Assembly (NCBI GenBank): GCA_023391005.1
Contig: JAEWBS010000048.1
Span: 1-37,513, forward strand
Direction: 5' to 3'
Length of the DNA stretch: 37,513 bases
DNA from: Bacillota bacterium
Lineage (GTDB): Bacteria; Bacillota; Clostridia; Oscillospirales; Ruminococcaceae
Each line of letters opens with the position of its first letter. Position 1 is the stretch's first letter. Both the position numbers and the translations under genes were made by a program. Positions 1-7,217 of this stretch are shown piece by piece. Below the pieces are notes generated by a model that worked only from the letters and a program-made list of their open reading frames with translations, ran no database searches and was not told where the DNA came from.

Positions 1-45
1 TGCAGATTCTGCAAGAAGCACACCGTTCACAAGGAAACCAAGTAG
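1..45 (+). CDS. rpmG: Ribosomal protein L33, 3' end only
   Basis: The first 45 bases encode the last 14 residues of a protein and a TAG stop. The visible tail, CRFCKKHTVHKETK, is the usual end of bacterial 50S protein L33. It includes the second CxxC of the zinc-binding form (CRFC). The start lies left of the window. The order rpmG-secE-nusG is standard in Firmicutes, which supports the call. The two cysteines suggest the zinc-containing paralogue, but the first CxxC pair cannot be seen. Confidence 0.88.
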   Translation, partial: CRFCKKHTVHKETK

Positions 46-66
46 AAAGAAAGGCAGGAGATCAAA

Positions 67-282
67 ATGGCAGAAAAGCCTGAGAAGAAGTCTATCTTTG
101 CTCGGTTTAGCAAGTTCTTCCGCGATCAGAAGAGCGAGATGAAAAAGATCGTCTGGCCTTCTAAAAAGCAGGTGCTCAACAACACCGGAATCGTACTGAT
201 TGCCGTCGCGCTCTTTGCGGTTTTGACCGGAACTTTTGACTGGGTTCTGGGCATTATCATTAAAGCCGCGCTTGGCGCTTAA
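67..282 (+). CDS. secE: Preprotein translocase subunit SecE
   Basis: This 71-residue protein is the small membrane subunit that clamps SecY in the SecYEG export channel. The N-terminal half is charged (KSEMKKIVWPSKKQ, about residues 23-36) and carries the VWPS signature that precedes the membrane segment. The C-terminal half is one hydrophobic helix (about residues 41-68), giving the short single-span form typical of Gram-positive bacteria. An AGGAG lies shortly before the ATG. It sits 21 bp after rpmG and 17 bp before nusG, in the usual order and probably in one transcript. Confidence 0.95.
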   Translation: MAEKPEKKSIFARFSKFFRDQKSEMKKIVWPSKKQVLNNTGIVLIAVALFAVLTGTFDWVLGIIIKAALGA

Positions 283-299
283 AGTCATGGAGGAACACA

Positions 300-821
300 A
301 TGTCTGATTTAGCCAGATGGTATGTGGTTCACACCTATTCGGGTTACGAAAACAAGGTGGCCGGCAGCATTGAGAATGCTGTGGAAAACCGCAAGCTTCA
401 GGATCTGATCTGCGAGGTCAGAGTTCCGAGCGAGATGGTGACCGAAATTAAGGACAACAAAAAGCGCGAGGTTGAGCGCAAGGTTTTCCCGGGCTATGTC
501 CTGATTAAAATGGTTATGAACGACGAAACGTGGTACGTTGTGCGCAATATTCGCGGCGTCACCGGTTTTGTGGGTCCGGGCTCAAAGCCTGTTCCGCTGA
601 CCGATGAAGAGGTGCAGCGTCTTGGCGTGGAGAAAAACGAAATCGAGATCAATTTCTCGGTTGGCGATAATGTTTCGATCATCGACGGCTACTTTGGCGG
701 ATTTATCGGAAGGGTCAACAGCATCGAGAAGGAAAAAGGTCTCGTGCGGGTCACCGTTTCGATGATGGGCAAGGACGTGCCGGTCGAGCTTGCGCTCGAG
801 CAGGTGTCCGCGCTTATTTAG
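300..821 (+). CDS. nusG: Transcription termination/antitermination factor NusG
   Basis: NusG binds RNA polymerase and controls pausing, Rho action and coupling to ribosomes. At 173 residues it has the common Firmicute size. The N-terminal NGN domain starts with ARWYVVHTYSGYENKV (about 5-20) and contains FPGYVLIKM and VRNIRGVTGFVG. The C-terminal KOW domain (about 120-173) has the pattern VGDNVSIIDGYFGGFIGRV. GGAGG precedes the ATG. It follows secE by 17 bp and is followed by rplK, the conserved secE-nusG-rplK-rplA order. Confidence 0.96.
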   Translation: MSDLARWYVVHTYSGYENKVAGSIENAVENRKLQDLICEVRVPSEMVTEIKDNKKREVERKVFPGYVLIKMVMNDETWYVVRNIRGVTGFVGPGSKPVPLTDEEVQRLGVEKNEIEINFSVGDNVSIIDGYFGGFIGRVNSIEKEKGLVRVTVSMMGKDVPVELALEQVSALI

Positions 822-850
822 CGTCTATTTCAAGCAAATGCGATTGATTT

Positions 851-899
851 CGCGAATAGGCTGTCTTTGTCGGCAGCCTGTGGGAGGGGCCGCGCGCCC
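851..899 (+). promoter_or_regulatory. Two GC-rich hairpins in the rplK leader
   Basis: Between nusG and rplK there is a possible stem GGCTG/CAGCC (about 859-880) and a second GGGGC/GCCCC stem around 887-900. Neither is followed by a T-run, so they do not look like a terminator. Structured leaders here can be ribosomal-protein feedback sites (L1 is the usual regulator of rplK-rplA in other bacteria), but I see no specific motif to prove that. Confidence 0.25.
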
Positions 900-936
900 C
901 GCAAATTAACCACTAATTTTGGAGGTGCAAGTTAAA

Positions 937-1362
937 ATGGCACAAAAGGTTGTAGGCTTTGTAAAGCTGCAGATTCCCGCCGGAAAGGCAACTCCGGCCC
1001 CGCCTGTCGGCCCGGCTCTCGGCCAGCACGGCGTCAATATTATGGCATTCACCAAGGAGTTCAACGAGCGCACGAAGGGTGAAATCGGTATGATTATTCC
1101 GGTTGTCATCACCGTTTACGCCGACCGTTCTTTCTCCTTTATCACCAAGACCCCGCCCGCGGCGGTTCTGATCAAGAAAGCGATCGGAGTCGAAAGCGGC
1201 TCGGGCGTGCCCAACAAGAATAAGGTTGGCAAAATCACCCGCGAGCAGATTCGCCAGATCGCAACCACCAAGATGCCCGACCTCAACGCTGCAAGTATCG
1301 AGACTGCCATGAGCATGATCGCCGGTACCGCACGTTCCATGGGCGTCGAAGTGATTGACTAA
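937..1362 (+). CDS. rplK: 50S ribosomal protein L11
   Basis: L11 forms the GTPase-associated centre base together with 23S rRNA and the L10/L12 stalk. The 141-residue product begins MAQKVVGFVKLQIPAGKA and carries the proline-rich PAPPVGPALGQHGVNIM segment and the C-terminal rRNA-binding domain (IKKAIGVESGSG, then REQIRQIA and DLNAASIETAM). I chose the ATG at 937 and not the in-frame TTG at 919 because GGAGG (921-925) sits between them and L11 proteins start at MAQK. rplA follows 15 bp later. Confidence 0.96.
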   Translation: MAQKVVGFVKLQIPAGKATPAPPVGPALGQHGVNIMAFTKEFNERTKGEIGMIIPVVITVYADRSFSFITKTPPAAVLIKKAIGVESGSGVPNKNKVGKITREQIRQIATTKMPDLNAASIETAMSMIAGTARSMGVEVID

Positions 1363-1377
1363 GAAGGAGGATTTGCA

Positions 1378-2094
1378 ATGAAGCGCGGAAAAAAATACGC
1401 TGAAAGTGCCAAGCTTGTCGAGGCACTGAAGCTCTATGAAACTGAAGAAGCATTGGACCTGTGCTTAAAGACCGGAAGGGCCAAGTTCGATGAGACCGTC
1501 GAACTGCACATCCGCCTGGGCGTTGACTCCCGCCATGCCGACCAGCAGGTCCGCGGCGCGGTTGTGCTGCCCAACGGCACTGGCAAGACCGTTCGCGTGC
1601 TTGCGTTCTGCAAGGGCGACAACGTTCAGAAGGCGCTGGATGCCGGCGCCGACTACGCAGGCTCCGACGAGTACGTCGCGAAGATCCAGTCCGAGGGCTG
1701 GCTCGAGTTTGACGTCGTCATCGCCTCCCCCGACATGATGGGCGTTATCGGCCGTCTTGGTAAGGTTCTCGGCCCGCGCGGCCTGATGCCCAACCCCAAG
1801 GCCGGCACCGTTACCCCCGATGTCGCCAGAGCGGTTGTCGAAGCCAAGGCCGGTAAGATTGAGTACCGCCTTGACAAGACCAACATCATCCACTGCCCGA
1901 TCGGCAAGGTGTCCTTCGGTGTTGAGAAGCTACAGGAGAACTTTGCCGCGCTCATGGGCGCTGTGGTTAAGGCCAAGCCCGCCGCGGCCAAGGGCCAGTA
2001 TGTTAAGAGCTGTGTCGTGGCCACCACCATGGGCCCCGGCGTGAAGATCAACCCCTCTAAGTTCCAGGGAACCAATCTGCCTGTTGAGAAGTAA
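1378..2094 (+). CDS. rplA: 50S ribosomal protein L1
   Basis: L1 builds the mobile L1 stalk at the ribosomal E site and is often a translational repressor of its own operon. The 238-residue product has the normal two-domain layout: an N-terminal part with FDETVELHIRLGVD, a middle domain with the signature LGPRGLMPNPKAGTVT (about 139-154), and a C-terminal return strand with MGPGVKI. AAGGAGG lies just before the ATG. It is the last gene before a strong terminator, so secE to rplA can form one unit. Confidence 0.96.
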   Translation: MKRGKKYAESAKLVEALKLYETEEALDLCLKTGRAKFDETVELHIRLGVDSRHADQQVRGAVVLPNGTGKTVRVLAFCKGDNVQKALDAGADYAGSDEYVAKIQSEGWLEFDVVIASPDMMGVIGRLGKVLGPRGLMPNPKAGTVTPDVARAVVEAKAGKIEYRLDKTNIIHCPIGKVSFGVEKLQENFAALMGAVVKAKPAAAKGQYVKSCVVATTMGPGVKINPSKFQGTNLPVEK

Positions 2095-2136
2095 GCTGCA
2101 CAGCTTACCATAACACGCAACCGCTTGGTAAAGTTA

Positions 2137-2175
2137 AGCGCGCCGTTACAGAAAAACTGTTGCGGCGCGCTTTTT
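2137..2175 (+). terminator. Intrinsic terminator after rplA
   Basis: A perfect 9-bp arm pair (2137-2145 AGCGCGCCG with 2163-2171 CGGCGCGCT) encloses a further ACAG/CTGT pairing and is followed by TTTTTG. This closes the rplK-rplA transcript and separates it from the tautomerase gene. Confidence 0.85.
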
Positions 2176-2229
2176 GTTGTGCTATTCTTTGAGAAGAATG
2201 AAAAGACCAATACGAGAGGGGATTTTAAC

Positions 2230-2466
2230 ATGCCTTATATTGCGATGAAGTCTTTCCCGAAGGATCAGGCGGTCAAAGAAACGTTTGTCGAGCGGCTCAA
2301 CGACCTTCTTTTAGAAGTTTGGGGCTGCCGTCAGGAGGCGATTACCATCTCGATCGAAGAGGTTGCGCCGGCGGACTGGGAAGAACAGGTCATGAAGGCC
2401 GAGGTTGAGCCTAACCGGGCGCATATGATGATGCTGTCGGGCCAGCGGTGCTATAAGGCGGAATAA
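2230..2466 (+). CDS. PptA-like small tautomerase (4-oxalocrotonate tautomerase superfamily)
   Basis: The predicted product has 78 residues. It starts MPYIAMKSFPKDQ, so removal of Met would expose the N-terminal catalytic proline of this superfamily. The opening and the internal ITISIEEVAPADWEEQV closely resemble E. coli PptA (YdcE), a dimeric tautomerase of unknown physiological substrate. I chose the ATG at 2230 because GAGAGGGG lies just upstream and the family starts at this Met-Pro; the longer frame from 2125 would run through the terminator. The gene sits between rplA and rplJ, an unusual place that splits the ribosomal cluster. Its product probably acts in the cytoplasm, and its natural reaction is not known. 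Confidence 0.75.
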   Translation: MPYIAMKSFPKDQAVKETFVERLNDLLLEVWGCRQEAITISIEEVAPADWEEQVMKAEVEPNRAHMMMLSGQRCYKAE

Positions 2467-2520
2467 GCGGGTGCGGCGCGTTGCGATATGCGTGCGTTGT
2501 ATTTGTTTTAAAGAAATTTG

Positions 2521-2550
2521 TTGACAAAACATAGATTGTTGTGATATAGT
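2521..2550 (+). promoter_or_regulatory. Promoter of the rplJ-rplL unit
   Basis: TTGACA (2521-2526) and TATAGT (2545-2550) are separated by 18 bp. The position just upstream of the L10 leader is right for the strong stalk-protein promoter. Confidence 0.8.
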
Positions 2551-2561
2551 ATTTGCGTTGT

Positions 2562-2700
2562 CACGATCCAAAGACAGCAGGTGTGCGCATGCACATAAGG
2601 GGGTTCCCGCCTGCCGAGGAATGAGTGCAAACCATGAAGTTTAACTGATGTGTTTGTTTTAAGCTCCTTCCCAAGATTGTGGGAAGGAGCTTTTTTGCTT
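2562..2700 (+). ncRNA. Ribosomal protein L10 leader RNA with attenuator
   Basis: The leader has the conserved blocks of the Firmicute L10 leader: AAGACAGCAGGTG near 2570-2582 and CCTGCCGAGG near 2612-2621. It ends in a terminator hairpin, 2662-2673 AGCTCCTTCCCA paired with 2680-2691 TGGGAAGGAGCT, followed by TTTTTT. In this known element the L10(L12)4 complex binds its own leader and lowers expression of rplJ-rplL. The terminator right before rplJ suggests attenuation here, or a constant partial stop. Confidence 0.82.
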
Positions 2701-2746
2701 TCTTCTTTGGATTTGATACCGCAACCCATCACAGGAGGTGAATCAA

Positions 2747-3289
2747 ATGCCCAGTGAAAAGATTTTAGCCCAAAAGCAGGAAGTTGTTGCTGATCTTGCG
2801 AATAAGCTTCAGGGTTCCGTCGCCGGTGTTCTTGTGGACTACAAGGGAATTACCGTTGCCGACGACACCAAGCTGCGCCGCGAGTTGCGCGAGGCGGGTG
2901 TTGACTATTTTGTCGTCAAGAACACGCTGCTTGAGCGCGCCGCCGATCAGGTTGGCTTCCACGATCTGAAGGATCATCTGTCCGGCACTTCCGCCCTTGC
3001 CGTCAGCAAGGAGGACGCTGTTGTCGCCGCCAAGATCCTGACCAAGTATGCCGATGCTTCCAAGGGTAAGTTCACGGTTAAGGCCGGCTTTGTCGACGGC
3101 GGCGTCATCGACGCTGCAAAGGTGTCGGAGCTTGGCAACCTGCCCAGCAGAGAAGGTCTGCTTTCAATGCTGCTTTCTGCCCTTACCGGCAATCTCCGCG
3201 GTCTTGCGTGCGCGCTTAACAGCATCGCCGAAAAGAACGCTGAGGGCGCTCCCGCCGAGGCTGCTGCCGAGGCTCCCGCTGCCGAATAA
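2747..3289 (+). CDS. rplJ: 50S ribosomal protein L10
   Basis: L10 anchors L12 dimers to form the ribosomal stalk. The 180-residue product has the family hallmarks VLVDYKGITVADDTKLRREL (about 28-47), VVKNTLLERA and LAVSKEDAV. It ends in an Ala/Glu-rich tail. The L12-binding helix is the region after about residue 130. I start at ATG 2747 because AGGAGG occupies 2733-2738 and the frame upstream overlaps that site. It is preceded by an L10 leader RNA and followed 49 bp later by rplL. Confidence 0.95.
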   Translation: MPSEKILAQKQEVVADLANKLQGSVAGVLVDYKGITVADDTKLRRELREAGVDYFVVKNTLLERAADQVGFHDLKDHLSGTSALAVSKEDAVVAAKILTKYADASKGKFTVKAGFVDGGVIDAAKVSELGNLPSREGLLSMLLSALTGNLRGLACALNSIAEKNAEGAPAEAAAEAPAAE

Positions 3290-3338
3290 TCTGGCGGCAA
3301 ACATTTAAGATGATGTAATTAATAGGAGGTAAATGATC

Positions 3339-3713
3339 ATGGCTTCTGAGAAGATCACTAAATTTGTTGAAGAAATCAAGACCCTGACCGTTCTCGAGCT
3401 CAATGAGCTTGTTAAGGCTATCGAAGAGGAGTTTGGCGTTTCCGCCGCTGCTCCCGTTATGATGGCTGGCGCTGCCCCCGCAGCTGCCGCTGTTGAGGAG
3501 AAGACCGAGTTTGACGTTATCCTTGTTGAGGCTGGCGCTTCCAAGATGGGCGTCATCAAGCTTGTTAAGGACGCTTGCGGCCTTGGCCTGAAAGAGGCGA
3601 AGGATCTCGTCGACAGCGCGCCCAAGCCCCTCAAGACCGGCATCTCGAAGGCTGACGCCGACGCGCTTGCCGCTCAGTTCACCGAGGCCGGTGCCAAGGT
3701 TGAAGTTAAGTAA
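3339..3713 (+). CDS. rplL: 50S ribosomal protein L7/L12
   Basis: L7/L12 recruits translation factors to the ribosome. The 124-residue product has the N-terminal dimerisation domain (LTVLELNELVKAIEEEFGV), an Ala/Pro-rich hinge (about 41-53) and a C-terminal domain with KTEFDVILVEAGASKMGVIK and GLGLKEAKDLVDSAPKPLK. The ATG at 3339 has AGGAGG 9 bp upstream; the ATG at 3333 is too close to it. The gene ends just before a strong terminator. Confidence 0.96.
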   Translation: MASEKITKFVEEIKTLTVLELNELVKAIEEEFGVSAAAPVMMAGAAPAAAAVEEKTEFDVILVEAGASKMGVIKLVKDACGLGLKEAKDLVDSAPKPLKTGISKADADALAAQFTEAGAKVEVK

Positions 3714-3730
3714 GTCTATTACTTTTCTAG

Positions 3731-3760
3731 AAAACGCCTCCCGTTGCGGGGGGCGTTTTT
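3731..3760 (+). terminator. Intrinsic terminator after rplL
   Basis: AACGCCTCCC (3733-3742) pairs with GGGGGGCGTT (3748-3757), with one G-T pair and a 5-base loop, and is followed by a T-run. It ends the rplJ-rplL transcript. Confidence 0.88.
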
Positions 3761-4063
3761 CGATATCCTGACTTAATATATAAGGCGATGCCGGTTTCAT
3801 TGAAAAAGGGGCTGTTTTGACCTTGTATGACTATGCCATTAAAAAACGGCGATTTTGATGGCGCGTGTTCTGCGCCTTGTGTTGGTGTCAAAGATGGTGA
3901 CGGCAGCCCGGTTTGGGTATCGCTCCAACGGAAAACAGAAGGGGAACCGCCCATATATACCGCTTTTTAATGGAATATTCATATTAAAGTAAAGAAAAAA
4001 TGCGCCCAGTGTTTAATCGTCGCTGTTTTGTATGAAAATTATAGAAAAAGCGATTTAAAGGCT
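3761..4063. other. Gene-free spacer between rplL and the zapA promoter
   Basis: About 300 bases with no reading frame that has a ribosome binding site or recognisable product. The composition is more AT-rich than its neighbours. I see no convincing RNA motif or repeat in it. Confidence 0.5.
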
Positions 4064-4091
4064 TTGCAGTCCCTTTAAAATGTACTATAAT
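4064..4091 (+). promoter_or_regulatory. Probable promoter of the zapA-dut block
   Basis: TTGCAG (4064-4069) and a consensus TATAAT (4086-4091) are 16 bp apart. A TACACCAT/ATGGTGTA inverted repeat (4158-4165 and 4178-4185) lies in the leader before the zapA ribosome binding site. It has no T-run. Confidence 0.65.
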
Positions 4092-4214
4092 ATTCTGTGA
4101 TGCTTTTATTTGATAAAGGTATAAAATTAAAACGGCCCGCCTACGGCGATGGCCAACTACACCATTTGCTTACGCTCATGGTGTAAAACGAGAAAGGGAG
4201 GGCAACGCACTTTT

Positions 4215-4547
4215 ATGATTAACCGCATAAAAATCAGGGTTCTTGAAGCTGCCTATACCATTGCGTCTCCCGAAAGCGAAGACTATGTCCAAGCGCTGGC
4301 GGCGGAGCTGGATGCACAGGCGCGCGCTCTGATGGATGTTGACGCAAAGCTTTCGCCCAACGCCGCGCTGATTCTTTGCGCGATGGGATATGCCGATTCT
4401 TTTCACAAGAGCGAGCGGTCGGCCGACCATATGCGTTCGCAGCTGACCGGCTATCTGGAGGATGCCAGCAAGGCGCGCGCCGAGCTGGACGAGGCCAGAC
4501 GCGAGATTGAGCGGCTGCGCCGACAGCTTTCTGCTGCCGGAAAGTAG
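4215..4547 (+). CDS. zapA: Cell division protein ZapA
   Basis: ZapA binds and bundles FtsZ at the division ring. The 110-residue product has the family pattern: an N-terminal globular part, MINRIKIRVLEAAYTIASPE, then EDYVQALAAELDAQARALM. A long C-terminal coiled coil follows (about 70-107, ending EARREIERLRRQL). I use the ATG at 4215 because AGGGAGGG lies just upstream; the longer frame from 4149 has no site and does not match the family start. dut follows 37 bp later. Confidence 0.85.
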   Translation: MINRIKIRVLEAAYTIASPESEDYVQALAAELDAQARALMDVDAKLSPNAALILCAMGYADSFHKSERSADHMRSQLTGYLEDASKARAELDEARREIERLRRQLSAAGK

Positions 4548-4584
4548 ATTTTTCCGCATGGGGCGCAGCAATCAGGAGGATTTT

Positions 4585-5022
4585 ATGACACTGCAAATAA
4601 AGCGGGTGCGCGCCGAGGCGGCGCTGCCCGAGCGGGCCACCCGGGGCTCGGCGGGGCTGGATCTCAGAGCCTGCACCGATGAGGAGACCTGCATTATGCC
4701 CGGCGAGACCGCCGTTCTGCCGACGGGACTGGCCGTCGCTCTGCCCGAGGGCAGTGTAGGGCTGGTTTTCGGTCGCAGCGGGTTGGGTATTCGCCACGGT
4801 ATTGTGCCGGCCAATGCGGTCGGGGTGATCGATGCCGACTACCGCGGCGAGATCATGGTCGGCCTGACCAACCATTCGGCCGAACCGTACATCATCGTTC
4901 CCGGCGACCGCATTGCGCAGCTCGTTATTCTGCCGGTGCTCACGCCTACGGTCGAAGAGGTCGATCAACTATCAGAAACCGTGCGCGGCGCGGGCGGGTT
5001 TGGCTCTACCGGGAAGGAATGA
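4585..5022 (+). CDS. dut: dUTP diphosphatase
   Basis: This trimeric enzyme turns dUTP into dUMP and pyrophosphate, keeping uracil out of DNA and feeding dTMP synthesis. All five motifs are visible in the 145-residue product: RGSAGLDLRA (I), GRSGLG (II), GVIDADYRGEI (III), GDRIAQLVI (IV) and the C-terminal glycine-rich RGAGGFGSTGKE (V). CAGGAGG sits 5 bases before the ATG at 4585; upstream codons in the frame overlap zapA. The next gene starts 8 bases after the stop. Confidence 0.95.
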   Translation: MTLQIKRVRAEAALPERATRGSAGLDLRACTDEETCIMPGETAVLPTGLAVALPEGSVGLVFGRSGLGIRHGIVPANAVGVIDADYRGEIMVGLTNHSAEPYIIVPGDRIAQLVILPVLTPTVEEVDQLSETVRGAGGFGSTGKE

Positions 5023-5029
5023 CAACGAA

Positions 5030-5299
5030 GTGAAGCTTAAACGCAATCTGGTCTTTTTGTTTTTTCTGCTGGCAGGTATTATTGTCGGGGCGCTGCTGGC
5101 GTCCTTGGGGCAGCAGACGGCCTTTTTAAGCTGGCTGGCCTATGGCAAGACGGTGGGCATATCGGTGGCTGATCCGCTGATTTTAGACCTGTCGCTGTTG
5201 CGCATGGCGTTTGGGCTTGAAATCGGTGTCAACATTGCGCAGATTATTACGATTACCCTTTCACTGCTTATTTATAAAAGCGTCGCGCAAAAGCTGTGA
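5030..5299 (+). CDS. DUF4321 family small membrane protein
   Basis: This 89-residue protein has an N-terminal membrane helix (about residues 6-26) and a second near the C-terminus (about 63-82). Between them lies a loop containing WLAYGKTVGISVADPLILDL, which resembles the conserved part of DUF4321, a family found next to maf and mreB in Clostridia. I start at GTG 5030, since GGAAGGA (5014-5020) is the only ribosome binding site nearby and the longer frame overlaps dut. The function is unknown; its context points to envelope growth or division. Confidence 0.72.
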   Translation: MKLKRNLVFLFFLLAGIIVGALLASLGQQTAFLSWLAYGKTVGISVADPLILDLSLLRMAFGLEIGVNIAQIITITLSLLIYKSVAQKL

Positions 5300-5320
5300 C
5301 GCAAAGGAGCTTTTAAACTT

Positions 5321-5890
5321 ATGGCGCTTATTCTGGCTTCCGCCTCTCCGCGACGCTTTGAGCTTTTAAAGCTGATCACTGAGGATTTTTCGGTCGTGAC
5401 CTCTCAGGCAGAGGAGACGTTGCCGACCGGCCTGCCGCCGCCGCAGGCGGTCATGTTGCTGGCGCGGCGCAAGGCCGAGGCGGTGGCGCTGCAGCGCCCC
5501 GACGATGTGATCATCGGGGCCGACACGATTGTCGTACTCGGTGATGAGATCTTTGGTAAGCCGCGCGATCAGAGTCATGCCGCGGACATGCTCGCGGCGC
5601 TTTCAGGCAGAACGCATGCGGTGCATACCGGTGTCTGTATTTGGCACGCCGGCAGGGCCGATTGTTTTTCTCAGGCGACCGGCGTTACCTTTGCCGAGAT
5701 GGACAAGCAGGAGATTGCCGACTATGTGGCCAGCAAAGAGCCGGACGACAAGGCGGGGGCCTATGGCATTCAGGGGCTGGGCGCGCGGTTTATTGCGCGT
5801 ATCGAGGGGGACTATTACACCGTGATGGGTCTCCCGGTGCAGGCGTTATACCAAGCGTTGCGGCAAAGAGGCTTTATCTCGCCGCTATAA
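5321..5890 (+). CDS. maf: Maf family nucleotide pyrophosphatase (septum-associated)
   Basis: Maf proteins hydrolyse non-canonical or modified nucleoside triphosphates, and in Firmicutes they also influence septation. The 189-residue product has the nucleotide-binding start LILASASPRRFELLK, the catalytic region IIGADTIVVL, the motif FGKPRD and the later DKAGAYGIQGLGARFI. AAAGGAG lies just before the ATG. Its place before mreB is the conserved maf-mreBCD arrangement. Confidence 0.93.
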   Translation: MALILASASPRRFELLKLITEDFSVVTSQAEETLPTGLPPPQAVMLLARRKAEAVALQRPDDVIIGADTIVVLGDEIFGKPRDQSHAADMLAALSGRTHAVHTGVCIWHAGRADCFSQATGVTFAEMDKQEIADYVASKEPDDKAGAYGIQGLGARFIARIEGDYYTVMGLPVQALYQALRQRGFISPL

Positions 5891-5949
5891 CGATGAAATT
5901 TTCAGGACCGTATTAAACGTCTTTTGATTTTAGTCTAGGAGGAAAAAAC

Positions 5950-6972
5950 ATGTTTTCGTTTTCCAAGGATATCGGCATTGACCTTGGCACCGCCAACACC
6001 CTCGTGTTCATGAAGGGCAAGGGGATTATTCTGCGCGAGCCCTCGGTTGTGGCGGTGGATACCCGCAAGGATGAGGTCCTGTATGTCGGACAGGAGGCAA
6101 AAGAGGTCATCGGCAGAACGCCCGGCTCGATTGTTGCAATGCGCCCGTTAAAGGACGGCGTTATTGCTGATTTTGATATTACCGCGAACATGCTTCAGCG
6201 CTTTATCAAGAAGGTGTGCGGTAATTCCTTTTTGGCGCGCCCCAATATTGTCATCTGCATCCCCTCCGGCGTGACCGAGGTGGAGCGCCGCGCCGTGCGT
6301 GAGGCGGCTGTGGCGGCGGGCGGCAGACGCGTTTCGATCATTGAAGAGCCGATGGCGGCGGCGATTGGCGCCGGGCTGCCCGTGGCCGAGGCGACCGGCA
6401 GCATGGTGGTGGATATCGGCGGCGGCACGAGCGAGGTGGCCGTCATCTCGCTGGGCGGCATTGTAACGGCGCGCTCGGTGCGCGTGGGCGGCGATTCGTT
6501 CGATTTTGCGATTATTCAATACATCAAGCGTAAGCATAATCTGCTTATCGGTGAGCGCACCGCCGAGCAGATTAAGATTGATATCGGCTCGGCCTATCCC
6601 TATGAGGAAGAGCTTGATATGGATATCAAGGGCCGCAATCTGGTTGATGGCCTGCCTAAAAACATTACGATTACGCCCAAGGAAATTCGCGAGGCGCTTG
6701 CCGACTCTATTTCGTCGGTGCTCGACGCGATTAAGACGACCCTTGAGCGCACGCCGCCCGAGCTGGCGGCGGACATTATCGACCACGGCATTATGCTGAC
6801 AGGCGGCGGCGCAATGCTGCGCGGGCTGGATACACTGATTTCTAAGGAGACCGGCATCAACGTGCTGATCGCCGAGAATCCACTGGATTGTGTAGCCGTC
6901 GGCACCGGACGCGTGCTCGAGGATATCGATCGCCTACGGGATGTGCTTTCTAACGGCGAGGACAAGCGCTGA
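5950..6972 (+). CDS. mreB: Rod-shape actin MreB
   Basis: MreB polymerises under the membrane and guides side-wall peptidoglycan synthesis. The 340-residue product has the actin-fold phosphate loop IGIDLGTANTLVF (about 8-20), the second phosphate/adenosine motifs VVDIGGGTSEVAVI (about 154-167) and LTGGGAMLRGLD. The length is normal. TAGGAGG lies 9 bases before the ATG. A terminator hairpin follows the gene, so mreB can be transcribed in excess over mreC, mreD and mrdA. Confidence 0.96.
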   Translation: MFSFSKDIGIDLGTANTLVFMKGKGIILREPSVVAVDTRKDEVLYVGQEAKEVIGRTPGSIVAMRPLKDGVIADFDITANMLQRFIKKVCGNSFLARPNIVICIPSGVTEVERRAVREAAVAAGGRRVSIIEEPMAAAIGAGLPVAEATGSMVVDIGGGTSEVAVISLGGIVTARSVRVGGDSFDFAIIQYIKRKHNLLIGERTAEQIKIDIGSAYPYEEELDMDIKGRNLVDGLPKNITITPKEIREALADSISSVLDAIKTTLERTPPELAADIIDHGIMLTGGGAMLRGLDTLISKETGINVLIAENPLDCVAVGTGRVLEDIDRLRDVLSNGEDKR

Positions 6973-7011
6973 TAACAGCATCGCGCCCGCGCTTGGAACA
7001 CGATGACGCAC

Positions 7012-7059
7012 GGCAGGTGCAAGGGGCGCAACTGGCGGCCTTGCATCTGCCTGTTTTTT
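7012..7059 (+). terminator. Terminator or attenuator between mreB and mreC
   Basis: GGCAGGTGCAAGG (7012-7024) pairs with CCTTGCATCTGCC (7039-7051), 13 bp with one G-T pair, followed by TG and six T. It should end or weaken transcripts from mreB. Confidence 0.8.
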
Positions 7060-7164
7060 CGGCGTGCTTTGGCTTTTTGGACGGTCTTGTTGCGTCTGCG
7101 GGGCGTTGCTGCCCAAGCGCAGCCTTGCGCCCGCCCGTCTGCCGACGGTATGGCGGCATTATTT

Positions 7165-7194
7165 TTGGCATATCTTTTTGGGGCAAAGTATAAG
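7165..7194 (+). promoter_or_regulatory. Promoter for mreC-mreD-mrdA
   Basis: TTGGCA (7165-7170) and TATAAG (7189-7194) are 18 bp apart, just after the mreB terminator and just before the mreC ribosome binding site (AGGAGG at 7205-7210). Confidence 0.6.
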
Positions 7195-7217
7195 CATCAA
7201 CATCAGGAGGTGACTGC

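Noticed and set aside
1465..1893. Long minus-strand frame opposite rplA
   Set aside because: Shadow frame caused by GC-rich codon use in a conserved ribosomal gene.
2125..2229. Upstream extension of the tautomerase gene
   Set aside because: It would run through the rplA terminator and would remove the N-terminal Met-Pro needed for catalysis.
4149..4214. Upstream extension of zapA
   Set aside because: No ribosome binding site before 4149, and the family start fits ATG 4215 after AGGGAGGG.
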